5,773 nt of DNA from Bacteroidota bacterium (GTDB lineage: Bacteria; Bacteroidota; Bacteroidia; Cytophagales; Cyclobacteriaceae): assembly GCA_023417065.1 (NCBI GenBank), contig JAEZGH010000043.1, forward strand, positions 1-5,773, given 5' to 3'. Shown in pieces: positions 1 through 5,630 of this stretch. Below the pieces are notes generated by a model. That model searched no databases. It was not told the DNA's origin and saw only the letters and a program-made list of their open reading frames with translations. Made by a program: the position numbers and the translations under genes. How positions within the stretch are numbered: the stretch's first letter is position 1; each line of letters opens with the position of its first letter.

Positions 1-196
1 TGGGCTCGAAGGCACGAACGCTCCGTTACCCTCCTCCCCTAAGAATCCGTCATCCTGACTTCACTGAATGTTCAATTCATGACTAGTAAGACCGCCGAAA
101 CGTTCGGTTTATGGTCAATAGGAGGAACGATCTTCGGGGACGAAGGCACACACGATTCGCTTCAACCACACCAATTGCAAAGCGAAAACACTCCGC
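1..196 (+). repeat. Intergenic repeat module A, copy A1 (core plus tail type 2)
   Basis: Bases 1-46 match the last part of repeat copy A2 (about 5025-5071), including GGGCTCGA, GGCAC and TCCGTTAC, so another A unit probably lies to the left of the window. The A core runs from CCGTCATCCTGAC at 47 to about 157. It resembles A2 (from 4853) and A3 (from 5072), sharing TTCAATTCATGACTAG, ACGTTC, GGTTTATG or CCGTTTATG, and GATCTTCGGG. From 157 to 196 this copy carries tail type 2 (GCTTCAACCACAC, then AACACTCCGC), shared with A3 but not with A2 or A'. A short ORF crosses it, but its reading frame is not kept in the other copies, so I treat the stretch as non-coding. Function is unknown. Confidence 0.85.
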
Positions 197-223
197 GACG
201 CTTTGGTCTCTGCCTGTTCCCAC

Positions 224-325
224 GCTCCCCGAATGACCAACGATTCGCTGCTTCGTTCACGCGATTCTTTCGCTCCCGCACGCCAACGCACATCCACCGC
301 TGAGAATGACGGAATAAAAGGGGGC
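224..325 (+). repeat. Repeat module B, copy B1a (about 100 bp)
   Basis: First of two tandem B units. It begins at GCTCCCCGAATGACC and ends with GAGAATGACGG followed by an A/G-rich run. It shares a perfect 31-bp block with the next unit (271-301 against 371-401, exactly 100 bp apart). On the reverse strand it reads GTCATTCTCAGC, then AGCGAAAGAATCGCG, a degenerate form of the GTCATTCTGAGC...GAAGAATC theme found in intergenic DNA of many bacteria. Inside the unit, CGATTCGCT and CGATTCTTTCGCT form an imperfect direct repeat. It is linked to A1 by a spacer (197-223) that resembles 5377-5402 on the right side of the kinase. Confidence 0.88.
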
Positions 326-424
326 GCTCCCCGAATGACCATCGATTCGTGCTTTGTTCACGCGATTCTTCGCTCCCGCACGCCAACGCACATCCACCGC
401 TCAGAACGACGGATTGAAAGGGGA
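326..424 (+). repeat. Repeat module B, copy B1b (about 100 bp)
   Basis: Second tandem B unit, 102 bp downstream of B1a measured at GCTCCCC. It keeps the GAATGACC start, CGCGATTCTTCGCTCCCG and the CATCCACCGCTCAGAA end. GAATGAC has changed to GAACGAC at 404. A short decayed stretch follows (AAAAGGGAGCGCC, about 431-443) that looks like the first bases of a third, lost unit. Non-coding as far as can be seen. Confidence 0.85.
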
Positions 425-459
425 CGAAGTAAAAGGGAGCGCCGGTGGGTTCCTCGTGA

Positions 460-548
460 ATACCAGGAACGATCTTCGGGAACGAAGGCACACACGATTT
501 TGCGTTTCTGCAGTTCGCGTTTTCTGCCTGCGGGGTATACCCGGCAAC
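460..548 (+). repeat. Partial repeat module A, copy A' (core end plus tail type 1)
   Basis: A truncated A unit lacking the CCGTCATCCTGAC start. It keeps GGAACGATCTTCGGG, CGAAGGCACACACGATTT and tail type 1 (GCGTTTCTGC, then TTTCTGCCTGCGGGG), which is otherwise seen only in A2. Relative to A2 it lacks the 25-base hairpin segment after TTTCTGC. The end decays after the palindrome GGGTATACCC (535-544) into a pyrimidine-rich tract that leads to the kinase gene. This copy therefore abuts the kinase promoter region. Confidence 0.75.
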
Positions 549-549
549 A

Positions 550-586
550 CCTCCATCCTCCTTCCTCACTTTCCGCCTCTCCTCCT
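550..586 (+). other. Polypyrimidine tract upstream of the kinase gene
   Basis: 34 of 37 bases on the + strand are C or T; the only purines are at 555, 568 and 575. It lies between repeat copy A' and the kinase promoter candidate. I see no gene and no hairpin in it. It could be compositional decay of the repeat end, since A1 also has a CT-rich patch at 29-40. Function is unknown. Confidence 0.6.
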
Positions 587-650
587 GTAGAATTACCCAT
601 TTTTACCGCCTTTTCCACCTGGCAGCAGATTACTTGCTCTGGCACATGTA

Positions 651-656
651 TATACT
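651..656 (+). promoter_or_regulatory. Weak -10-like element upstream of the kinase
   Basis: TATACT lies 20 bp before the kinase start codon and matches 5 of 6 bases of the general bacterial -10 box. No good -35 box lies 16-18 bp upstream, and no Bacteroidota TAnnTTTG element is present, so the assignment is weak. If used, the leader would be very short (about a dozen bases). No Shine-Dalgarno sequence precedes the ATG; the bases before it are ATTAA, as is common in Bacteroidota-type genes. Confidence 0.3.
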
Positions 657-675
657 GAATTGCCCTTTCCATTAA

Positions 676-3600
676 ATGAGCAGTAGTTCTGAGACGCTGA
701 CTGAAGCCGGGTTTCTGAATGGAACCGGAGAATCGATACAGGCTATCCGCGCCGTCAACTGGCGCGAGACACCCCTGGGCGACGCCTCGTCGTGGCCACA
801 AAGTTTGAAATCGGCGCTGAGCATCTGCCTGAGCTCGAACTTCCCCATTGCCATATACTGGGGACCCGACCTGACCCTCATCTACAACGACGCATGGAGT
901 GCCATCCCCGGCAACAAACACCCCTGGGCACAGGGAAAGCCTGCCATAAAAGTATGGCCGGAAATATGGAACGACATCCACCCACAATTTCAAAAAGCCC
1001 TGTCGGGCGTAGCCGGCGGATCAAAAGACGCGCTGCTGCCCATGCAACGCCATGGCTATACCGAGGAATGCTATTTCGACTTTACCTTCACACCCATCTG
1101 GGGCGAGTCGGGTAGGGTGGAGGGCATCTTCAACGCCGTCATCGAAACCACCTATCGCGTCGTCAATGAACGGCGGGCCTTCCTGCTGCAGCGACTCACC
1201 GACGCCATCAACGCAGTCACGGATAATAAGGCCGTATACGAGAAAACTTCTGCCGTCCTCGCCGAGGCGCAGAAAGACGTGTCCTTCTTTGCGATCTTTG
1301 AGTTCAGCGAGGGCCGTCGCCCGCGGCTGTGTGCAGCATCGCGGGACTTCGACGCGGCCAGCGTGGACTGGCCTTTTCAGGAGGTGCACGACGGAAACGT
1401 CGTCCACATCGACGCAATCAGCGATTACCTACCTCGTGTGCCACAAGGCTACTGGCCCGAGCCCCCAACGGAAGCGCTGCTGCTACCGCTGCGCAGAACC
1501 GACGGCAAGGTGTTCGGATGCCTCGCCGGCGGACTCAGCGCCCGGAGGAAAGATGACAAAGACTACAGGACGTTCTTTGAGTCCATGGCCAGCATCATCA
1601 GCGGTGAACTGAACACCATCAGGTCCCTGGAAGAACAACGCGAACGCGCGGAAGTGCTCGCCCAACTCGACAAGGCAAAGACGGCCTTCTTCAGCAACAT
1701 CTCACACGAGTTCCGGACACCCCTCACACTGATGCTCGGACCTATTGAAGCCGCCATCGAACACGGCGGGATCTCCGAAGATCAAACCCAAAATCTGAAG
1801 ACTGCCTACCGCAATGGACTGCGCCTGCAAAAGCTCGTCAACACGCTGCTCGACTTCTCGCGTATTGAGGCCGGACGAATGGAGGCAGAGTTTCAGTCGG
1901 TGAACATCTCCGGACTAACACGCGACATCGCCAGCGCATTCACCACCGCCGTACAAAATGCTGGCATCAGGTATAACGTCAACATAGACGACATCGACGA
2001 TCCGGTATCCATCGACGTCGAAATGTGGGAGAAGATCGTGCTGAACCTGATCTCAAACGCTTTCAAATACACCGAACAAGGTTCGATCACGGTACGCCTG
2101 AGCGAAGCAGGTGATGATATCATATTGTCCGTTGCCGACACCGGTATAGGAATTCCTGACGAAGAACAGGCGAAGATTTTCGATCGCTTCTACCGATCCA
2201 CGTCATCACGGGGCCGGAGTCAGGAAGGCACGGGCATCGGACTCGCCCTGACGAAGGAACTCATCGCCATGCATCAGGGGCGCATCTCCGTGGAAAGCGA
2301 ATCGGGGAGAGGGTCCGTATTCACGGTAACGATACCCAGAACAAGAAATTCAGCAGATGCCGTAGCAGTACACCCCGCCACCCGCGCCACGCTGCGCAAA
2401 GCGTTTGTGGAAGAAACACGCAAGTGGATCCCCGCAGCACTCAACCGCCGCCTTCAGCACGAAAGCAACGTCACAACGGCCACGGTATTGGTCGTCGACG
2501 ACAACGCCGACATGCGCGACTACATCACGCGACTGCTCTCGGGAATGTATCAGGTTATCACGGCCACCAACGGCGAAGAAGCATTTGACCTCGTCCTTGA
2601 ATTTCGCCCCGATCTCATCATCAGCGACATCATGATGCCGAAGCTCGACGGGTTCGGACTCCTAAAAAAACTCAAGTCCACGTTTGCCACACGCAACATC
2701 CCCGTGATCTTTCTGTCCGCCCGCGCCGGCGAAGAAGCCAAAGTCGAAGGCATCGACGCCGGTGCTGACGACTACCTGGTCAAACCTTTTTCTTCCCGCG
2801 AGCTCATGGCGCGTGTCACGAATCACATCCTGATCAGCCGCACACGCACCCTGGCCGAACGTGAATTCTTCAACCTCTTCCTGCAATCACCCGCACACAT
2901 ACACGTCATGAAAGGTCCGGAACACGTGTTTGAATTCTTCCATCCCCTGGCGCGTCCGTTCGCAGGTGGCAAAGATCTCACGGGCGTAAAAGCAAAAGAC
3001 GTGCTGACGGCAAACTCCGACCAGGAATACCTCGATATGCTCGATCAGGTGTACCGCGAAGGCAAAACGTTCTTCATTCCCGAATCAAAAAATTCCTACG
3101 TCGGCGACGATGGCGTAGCGCACGAACATTATTTTAACATCACCTACGTCCCGTGGCGCGGACTCGACGGACAAATACAGGGCGTTCTTCAGTTCTCCAT
3201 GGACGTCACGGAGCAGGCACTCAACAGTCTTCGCATCCGCGAAAGCGAAGAACGTTTCAAACTACTTGTCACGAGCATCCCCCAGATCGTGTGGATTGCC
3301 AACGCTGACAACTCGATAGATTACATTTCTGAACCGTGGGAGAAGTACACCGGCATCACTACCGAAGAAGGACGAACCCGGTTCGCGTCAATGATCCATG
3401 ACGACGACATTGGTGTTGTCCGCGCAAGGTGGAAAGAAGCGATACAGGAAGGCACGCCCTGGCAGGCAGAATTCCGGCTGCGCAACGAAAAGACAAACAC
3501 CTACACGTGGTTTTCCGGACTGACTATTCCGCTGCGGGATGAAAAGGGCAACATCATCAAGTGGATCGGATCGTCATCCGATATCACGGCGCAGAAACAA

Positions 3601-4797
3601 CTCAACGAAACGCTGTCAGCACTCGTGGCGGAAAGGACCGCCGAGCTTAACAGTCTCAACATATCGCTGGAGGCAAAAAACGCAGAGCTCTCGCGTGCCC
3701 AGAACTTTTTGCAGACAGTTCTCGATTCCTCGATCGAAATGGTCACCGCCTTCGACAAGGAACTCAACTTCACCTACATCAACAGACGATGCGCCGAGTT
3801 TATCCGGACAGATCCTTCAGAACTTATCGGCCGCAGCCTTCACGATGTCCACCCCGAAATCAGGGGATCAGAAGCGTATGAATATCTGCGCGCAGCGCTT
3901 AACGGGGAGGTTGTGCACATCGACGCGCGCCGGTCAATCATGTACCCTGACGTCATGCTTGAAACGTTTGTCCTGCCGCTGAAGCACAACGACGACATCC
4001 TCGGCGTGCTCTCCATGCAGCGCGATATCACGGCTATCGTTAACCTCACGGAGGACTTACGCCGTCTCAATGCTGACCTGCGGCGCTCCAATGAAGACTT
4101 GCAGCAGTTTGCGCACGTCACCAGCCATGACCTCAAAGAACCCGTGCGCAAAATACGCACGTATACCGATCTGCTGCGCTCAGGCTTCGGTGACAACTTG
4201 CCCGAAAAGGCGCAGGCGCACATCGCCAAAATAGAAAACTCCGCCCGCCGCGTGGCCACGATGATCGACGGCATCCTGCAATACTCGTCACTGCAGGTGC
4301 TCGAACGCGCGGTGGGAGAGGTGGACCTCAACGACATCGTCAGCAACATCCTCGACGACCTCGAAGTGGTTATCGCCGACAAACACGCGCGTATCGACGT
4401 GGCTCAACTTCCCGTCGTGCAGGGCTCGGCAGTGCTTCTCAACCAGCTCTTCTACAACTTGATCAACAATGCCCTGAAGTTTTCGCGCGCCGGTGTTCCG
4501 CCCGTCGTCACGATCCGTTCTTCCATCGTGAAAGGTGATGACGTTCCCGCCGCCGACGCGAAGCGCAACCAGAACTACGTCCACATCGTCGTCACCGACA
4601 ACGGCATTGGCTTCGATCAACAGTACGCAAACCGCATCTTCGAAGCCTTCGCCCGACTCAACGCCAAAGACAAATTCGAAGGCACCGGCCTCGGCCTTGC
4701 GCTCTGCAAAAAGATCGTCGAACGCCACAACGGCTACATCGCCGCCCACGGTGCACCTGACGAAGGGGCGACGTTCTCAGTATGGATTCCGGATTGA
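676..4797 (+). CDS. Soluble hybrid sensor histidine kinase with two complete transmitters and a central receiver
   Basis: This gene encodes a 1373-residue two-component signalling protein. No signal peptide or membrane segment is seen, so it is probably cytosolic. Domains in order: N-terminal PAS-like (about 40-160); degenerate GAF (about 170-312); signalling helix (311-336); HisKA with phospho-accepting H344 in HEFRTPL; HATPase with N-box N457/N461, G1 D488-T-G-I-G, F-box 502-506 and G2 518-525; a linker with FVEETRKW; receiver (about 603-720) with acidic pair D608/D609, phospho-acceptor D651, S681 and K703; PAS (about 728-855); PAS (856-975); coiled coil (about 975-1008); PAS (1008-1125); second HisKA with H1151 in HDLKEPVRK; second HATPase with N1261/N1265, D1308-N-G-I-G, F1322/F1325 and G1336-T-G-L-G. 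All catalytic motifs look intact in both transmitters. Known family chemistry is autophosphorylation on His and transfer to Asp; H344 to D651 transfer is inferred. There is no DNA-binding output domain and no neighbouring response regulator. The ATG at 676 is the first in frame ahead of the PAS region and leaves a short natural N-terminus. The signal sensed cannot be told. Confidence 0.97.
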   Translation: MSSSSETLTEAGFLNGTGESIQAIRAVNWRETPLGDASSWPQSLKSALSICLSSNFPIAIYWGPDLTLIYNDAWSAIPGNKHPWAQGKPAIKVWPEIWNDIHPQFQKALSGVAGGSKDALLPMQRHGYTEECYFDFTFTPIWGESGRVEGIFNAVIETTYRVVNERRAFLLQRLTDAINAVTDNKAVYEKTSAVLAEAQKDVSFFAIFEFSEGRRPRLCAASRDFDAASVDWPFQEVHDGNVVHIDAISDYLPRVPQGYWPEPPTEALLLPLRRTDGKVFGCLAGGLSARRKDDKDYRTFFESMASIISGELNTIRSLEEQRERAEVLAQLDKAKTAFFSNISHEFRTPLTLMLGPIEAAIEHGGISEDQTQNLKTAYRNGLRLQKLVNTLLDFSRIEAGRMEAEFQSVNISGLTRDIASAFTTAVQNAGIRYNVNIDDIDDPVSIDVEMWEKIVLNLISNAFKYTEQGSITVRLSEAGDDIILSVADTGIGIPDEEQAKIFDRFYRSTSSRGRSQEGTGIGLALTKELIAMHQGRISVESESGRGSVFTVTIPRTRNSADAVAVHPATRATLRKAFVEETRKWIPAALNRRLQHESNVTTATVLVVDDNADMRDYITRLLSGMYQVITATNGEEAFDLVLEFRPDLIISDIMMPKLDGFGLLKKLKSTFATRNIPVIFLSARAGEEAKVEGIDAGADDYLVKPFSSRELMARVTNHILISRTRTLAEREFFNLFLQSPAHIHVMKGPEHVFEFFHPLARPFAGGKDLTGVKAKDVLTANSDQEYLDMLDQVYREGKTFFIPESKNSYVGDDGVAHEHYFNITYVPWRGLDGQIQGVLQFSMDVTEQALNSLRIRESEERFKLLVTSIPQIVWIANADNSIDYISEPWEKYTGITTEEGRTRFASMIHDDDIGVVRARWKEAIQEGTPWQAEFRLRNEKTNTYTWFSGLTIPLRDEKGNIIKWIGSSSDITAQKQLNETLSALVAERTAELNSLNISLEAKNAELSRAQNFLQTVLDSSIEMVTAFDKELNFTYINRRCAEFIRTDPSELIGRSLHDVHPEIRGSEAYEYLRAALNGEVVHIDARRSIMYPDVMLETFVLPLKHNDDILGVLSMQRDITAIVNLTEDLRRLNADLRRSNEDLQQFAHVTSHDLKEPVRKIRTYTDLLRSGFGDNLPEKAQAHIAKIENSARRVATMIDGILQYSSLQVLERAVGEVDLNDIVSNILDDLEVVIADKHARIDVAQLPVVQGSAVLLNQLFYNLINNALKFSRAGVPPVVTIRSSIVKGDDVPAADAKRNQNYVHIVVTDNGIGFDQQYANRIFEAFARLNAKDKFEGTGLGLALCKKIVERHNGYIAAHGAPDEGATFSVWIPD

Positions 4798-4814
4798 TTT
4801 ATGATTTGAGCAGT

Positions 4815-4842
4815 TGCCGGATGCCGGTTCCCGGTTGCCGGT
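4815..4842 (+). repeat. Four tandem heptads of TGCCGGT type
   Basis: Four consecutive 7-base units, TGCCGGA, TGCCGGT, TCCCGGT and TGCCGGT, begin 18 bases after the kinase stop codon. The overlapping CCGG words could form short, weak hairpins, but no U-tract follows, so it is not a convincing terminator. It may be a slippage-prone microsatellite. Confidence 0.8.
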
Positions 4843-4852
4843 CAATCCCAAT

Positions 4853-5071
4853 CCGTCATCCTGACTTCACTGAACGTTCAATTCATGACTAGCAAGGCCA
4901 GAGCACCGGAACGTTCCGTTTATGTTCAATACGAGGAAGGATCTCGGGAACGAAGGTACACACGATTTTTGCGTTTCTGCTTCCAGGTGGTAACACCTGG
5001 AAGGCAGTTTGCGCTTTCTGCCTGCGGGGCTCGACGGCACAAACGATCCGTTACGCACCTCCCCAAAAATT
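4853..5071 (+). repeat. Repeat module A, copy A2 (full 219-bp unit, tail type 1)
   Basis: A full A unit that repeats in tandem into A3; CCGTCATCCTGAC recurs at 5072, giving a period of 219 bp. It contains the palindromes TGAACGTTCA (4871-4880) and CGGAACGTTCCG (4907-4918), then GAGGAAGGATCTCGGGAACG and CACACGATTT. Tail type 1 follows (GCGTTTCTGC, a hairpin, then TTTCTGCCTGCGGGG and GGCTCGACGGCAC). GTCAT at 4855 and ATGAC at 4885 flank the first palindrome as an outer inverted repeat. It matches A1 and A' on the far side of the kinase in the same orientation. An open frame crosses both A2 and A3 because 219 is a multiple of three; I do not regard it as a gene. Confidence 0.9.
4977..5007 (+). 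other. Strong hairpin with a GNRA-type (GTAA) loop
   Basis: CTTCCAGGTG (4980-4989) pairs perfectly with CACCTGGAAG (4994-5003) across the loop GTAA. CTG (4977-4979) and CAG (5005-5007) extend the stem past one bulged G. As RNA the loop is GUAA, a GNRA tetraloop closed by a G-C pair. There is no U-run after it, so it is not a typical intrinsic terminator. It sits inside tail type 1 of repeat A2 and is absent from the matching place in A' (after TTTCTGC at about 511). Confidence 0.75.
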
Positions 5072-5227
5072 CCGTCATCCTGACCTCACTGGGCGTTCAA
5101 TTTATGGCTAGTAAGGCAAGCGCACCGGAACGTTCCGTTTATGTTCCATACGAGGAAGGATCTTCGGGAACGGAGGCACACGCGATTTGCTTCAACCACA
5201 CGCAGCGCGATGCGAAAAACACTCCGC
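5072..5227 (+). repeat. Repeat module A, copy A3 (core plus tail type 2)
   Basis: Tandem copy directly after A2. It keeps CCGTCATCCTGAC, TTCAATTTATGGCTAG, the palindrome CGGAACGTTCCG (5126-5137), CGAGGAAGGATCTTCGGG and GGCACACGCGATTT. It then changes to tail type 2 (GCTTCAACCACAC to AACACTCCGC), as in A1. The last 22 bases (5206-5227) recur at 5355-5376 with one mismatch, on the far side of an inserted segment. Confidence 0.88.
5206..5227 (+). repeat. 22-bp direct repeat, left copy (bounding segment C)
   Basis: Begins CGCGATGCGA and ends AACACTCCGC. It matches 5355-5376 at 21 of 22 positions, with A against G at the eleventh base. The equivalent A1-B1 junction on the left side of the kinase has only one copy (about 179-196). 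This suggests that the second copy arose with the insertion of the DNA between them. Confidence 0.8.
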
Positions 5228-5232
5228 ATTTC

Positions 5233-5247
5233 CGTCCCATAGGGACG
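5233..5247 (+). repeat. Short hairpin repeat, unit C1
   Basis: CGTCCC and GGGACG form a 6-bp stem around ATA. The following bases, ATATGTTTGTAG, are partly repeated after unit C2. Confidence 0.7.
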
Positions 5248-5283
5248 ATATGTTTGTAGCACACGAACACAATAGAAGCACGC

Positions 5284-5297
5284 ATCCCGTAGGGACG
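5284..5297 (+). repeat. Short hairpin repeat, unit C2
   Basis: ATCCCGTAGGGACG lies exactly 50 bp after the equivalent bases of C1 (AGGGACG at 5241 and 5291). The stem is shorter (TCCC with GGGA around GTA). CCATGTTAACAG follows, matching the ATGTT word after C1. Confidence 0.65.
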
Positions 5298-5354
5298 CCA
5301 TGTTAACAGCAAGCGCTGTCGAAGGCAGTCGTATGGATTTTGTACAAACGTCAA

Positions 5355-5376
5355 CGCGATGCGAGAAACACTCCGC
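5355..5376 (+). repeat. 22-bp direct repeat, right copy (bounding segment C)
   Basis: Matches 5206-5227 with one mismatch. The sequence after it (GGGCTCTGCCTGTCC and on into B2a) continues as in the left array after 196, so this copy marks the resumption of the ancestral A-to-B junction. Confidence 0.8.
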
Positions 5377-5402
5377 CGCGCTTCGGGCTCTGCCTGTCCT
5401 AC

Positions 5403-5503
5403 GCTCGCCCCAATGATCAACGATTCGCTACTTCGTTTACGCGATTCTTCGCTCCCGCCGGCCAAAGCACATCCACCGCTCAGAATGACGGATTAAAAGG
5501 GGG
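5403..5503 (+). repeat. Repeat module B, copy B2a
   Basis: B unit homologous to B1a and B1b. It has AATGATCAACGATTCGCT, a CGCGATTCTTCGCTCCCG block, CATCCACCGCTCAGAATG near its end, and an AAAAGGGG run. The next unit follows 100 bp later, measured at CGATTCGCT (5421 and 5521). Non-coding. Confidence 0.87.
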
Positions 5504-5600
5504 GATCCCCGAAAGACCAACGATTCGCTGCTTCGTTTACGCGATTCTTCGCTCCCGCACGCCAACGCACTCCCCACCGCTCAGAATGACGGATTGAAGG
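5504..5600 (+). repeat. Repeat module B, copy B2b
   Basis: Last B unit. The junction with B2a is the palindrome GGGGATCCCC (5501-5510). It keeps CCAACGATTCGCTGCTTCG, TTCTTCGCTCCCGCACGCC and CCACCGCTCAGAATGACGG. It stops only about 9 bp before the first operator-like palindrome of the downstream gene, so the array ends where the regulatory region begins. Confidence 0.87.
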
Positions 5601-5608
5601 AAAGATTA

Positions 5609-5625
5609 TTTAGAATTATTCTAAA
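5609..5625. promoter_or_regulatory. Operator-like palindrome 1 (Fur-superfamily type)
   Basis: TTTAGAATTATTCTAAA is a perfect 17-bp palindrome around its central T. It has the 7-1-7 form typical of Fur-superfamily sites and closely resembles the TTTAGAAnnnTTCTAAA motif known for Irr in alphaproteobacteria. It lies directly upstream of the -33 element of the next gene. Which regulator binds is inference; iron- or metal-dependent repression would suit a TonB-dependent receptor. Confidence 0.72.
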
Positions 5626-5630
5626 CATCC

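Larger units (their letters stand above)
5228..5354 (+). mobile_element. 127-bp inserted segment C with two GGGAC-type hairpin repeats
   Basis: This segment lies between two copies of a 22-bp sequence and has no counterpart at the equivalent place in the left-hand repeat array. That makes it look like a later insertion or a recombination product. It has no coding capacity. It holds two related units exactly 50 bp apart: CGTCCCATAGGGACG (5233-5247) followed by ATATGTTTGTAG, and ATCCCGTAGGGACG (5284-5297) followed by CCATGTTAACAG. A perfect palindrome, TTTGTACAAA, lies near its right end (5339-5348). No terminal inverted repeats are evident, so a transposon origin is unproven. Confidence 0.5.

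Noticed and set aside
79..303. Small protein starting MTSK in repeat A1
   Set aside because: The frame runs through the A core, the tail and into B. It is not kept in A2 or A3, and the overlapping frames are equally open.
231..424. CRISPR-like array in the B units
   Set aside because: The repeated part is almost the whole 100-bp unit and the parts between are also similar. There are no unique spacers of constant length and no cas genes.
203..658. 151-codon + strand open frame upstream of the kinase
   Set aside because: It consists of B repeats and the pyrimidine tract. Low-complexity, Arg/Ser-rich translation, with no recognisable domain.
1..675. tRNA or other standard RNA gene in the flanking regions
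   Set aside because: No cloverleaf-compatible set of stems, TTCGA-type T-loop or other familiar RNA signature could be made out in either flank by eye.
358..993. Long reverse-strand open frame across the kinase start
   Set aside because: It spans repeat DNA and the antisense of the strongly coding PAS domain. Its translation shows no domain. It is a shadow of the high-GC coding frame.
242..1084. Repeated peptide VVHIDA inside the kinase (residues 242-247 and 1079-1084)
   Set aside because: The surrounding residues and the DNA do not align, and the domains differ (GAF against PAS). Most likely chance.
4288..4749. Reverse-strand open frame opposite the second HATPase domain
   Set aside because: The + strand frame has all HATPase motifs in order; the antisense product is a Val/Asp-rich shadow.
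4798..4852. Intrinsic terminator after the kinase
   Set aside because: The GC-rich heptads can form only short stems and no T-run follows. The stronger hairpin at 4977-5007 also lacks a T-run directly after it.
5228..5354. Insertion sequence with transposase
   Set aside because: Segment C is too short to encode a transposase and has no clear terminal inverted repeats. Only the flanking duplication supports insertion.
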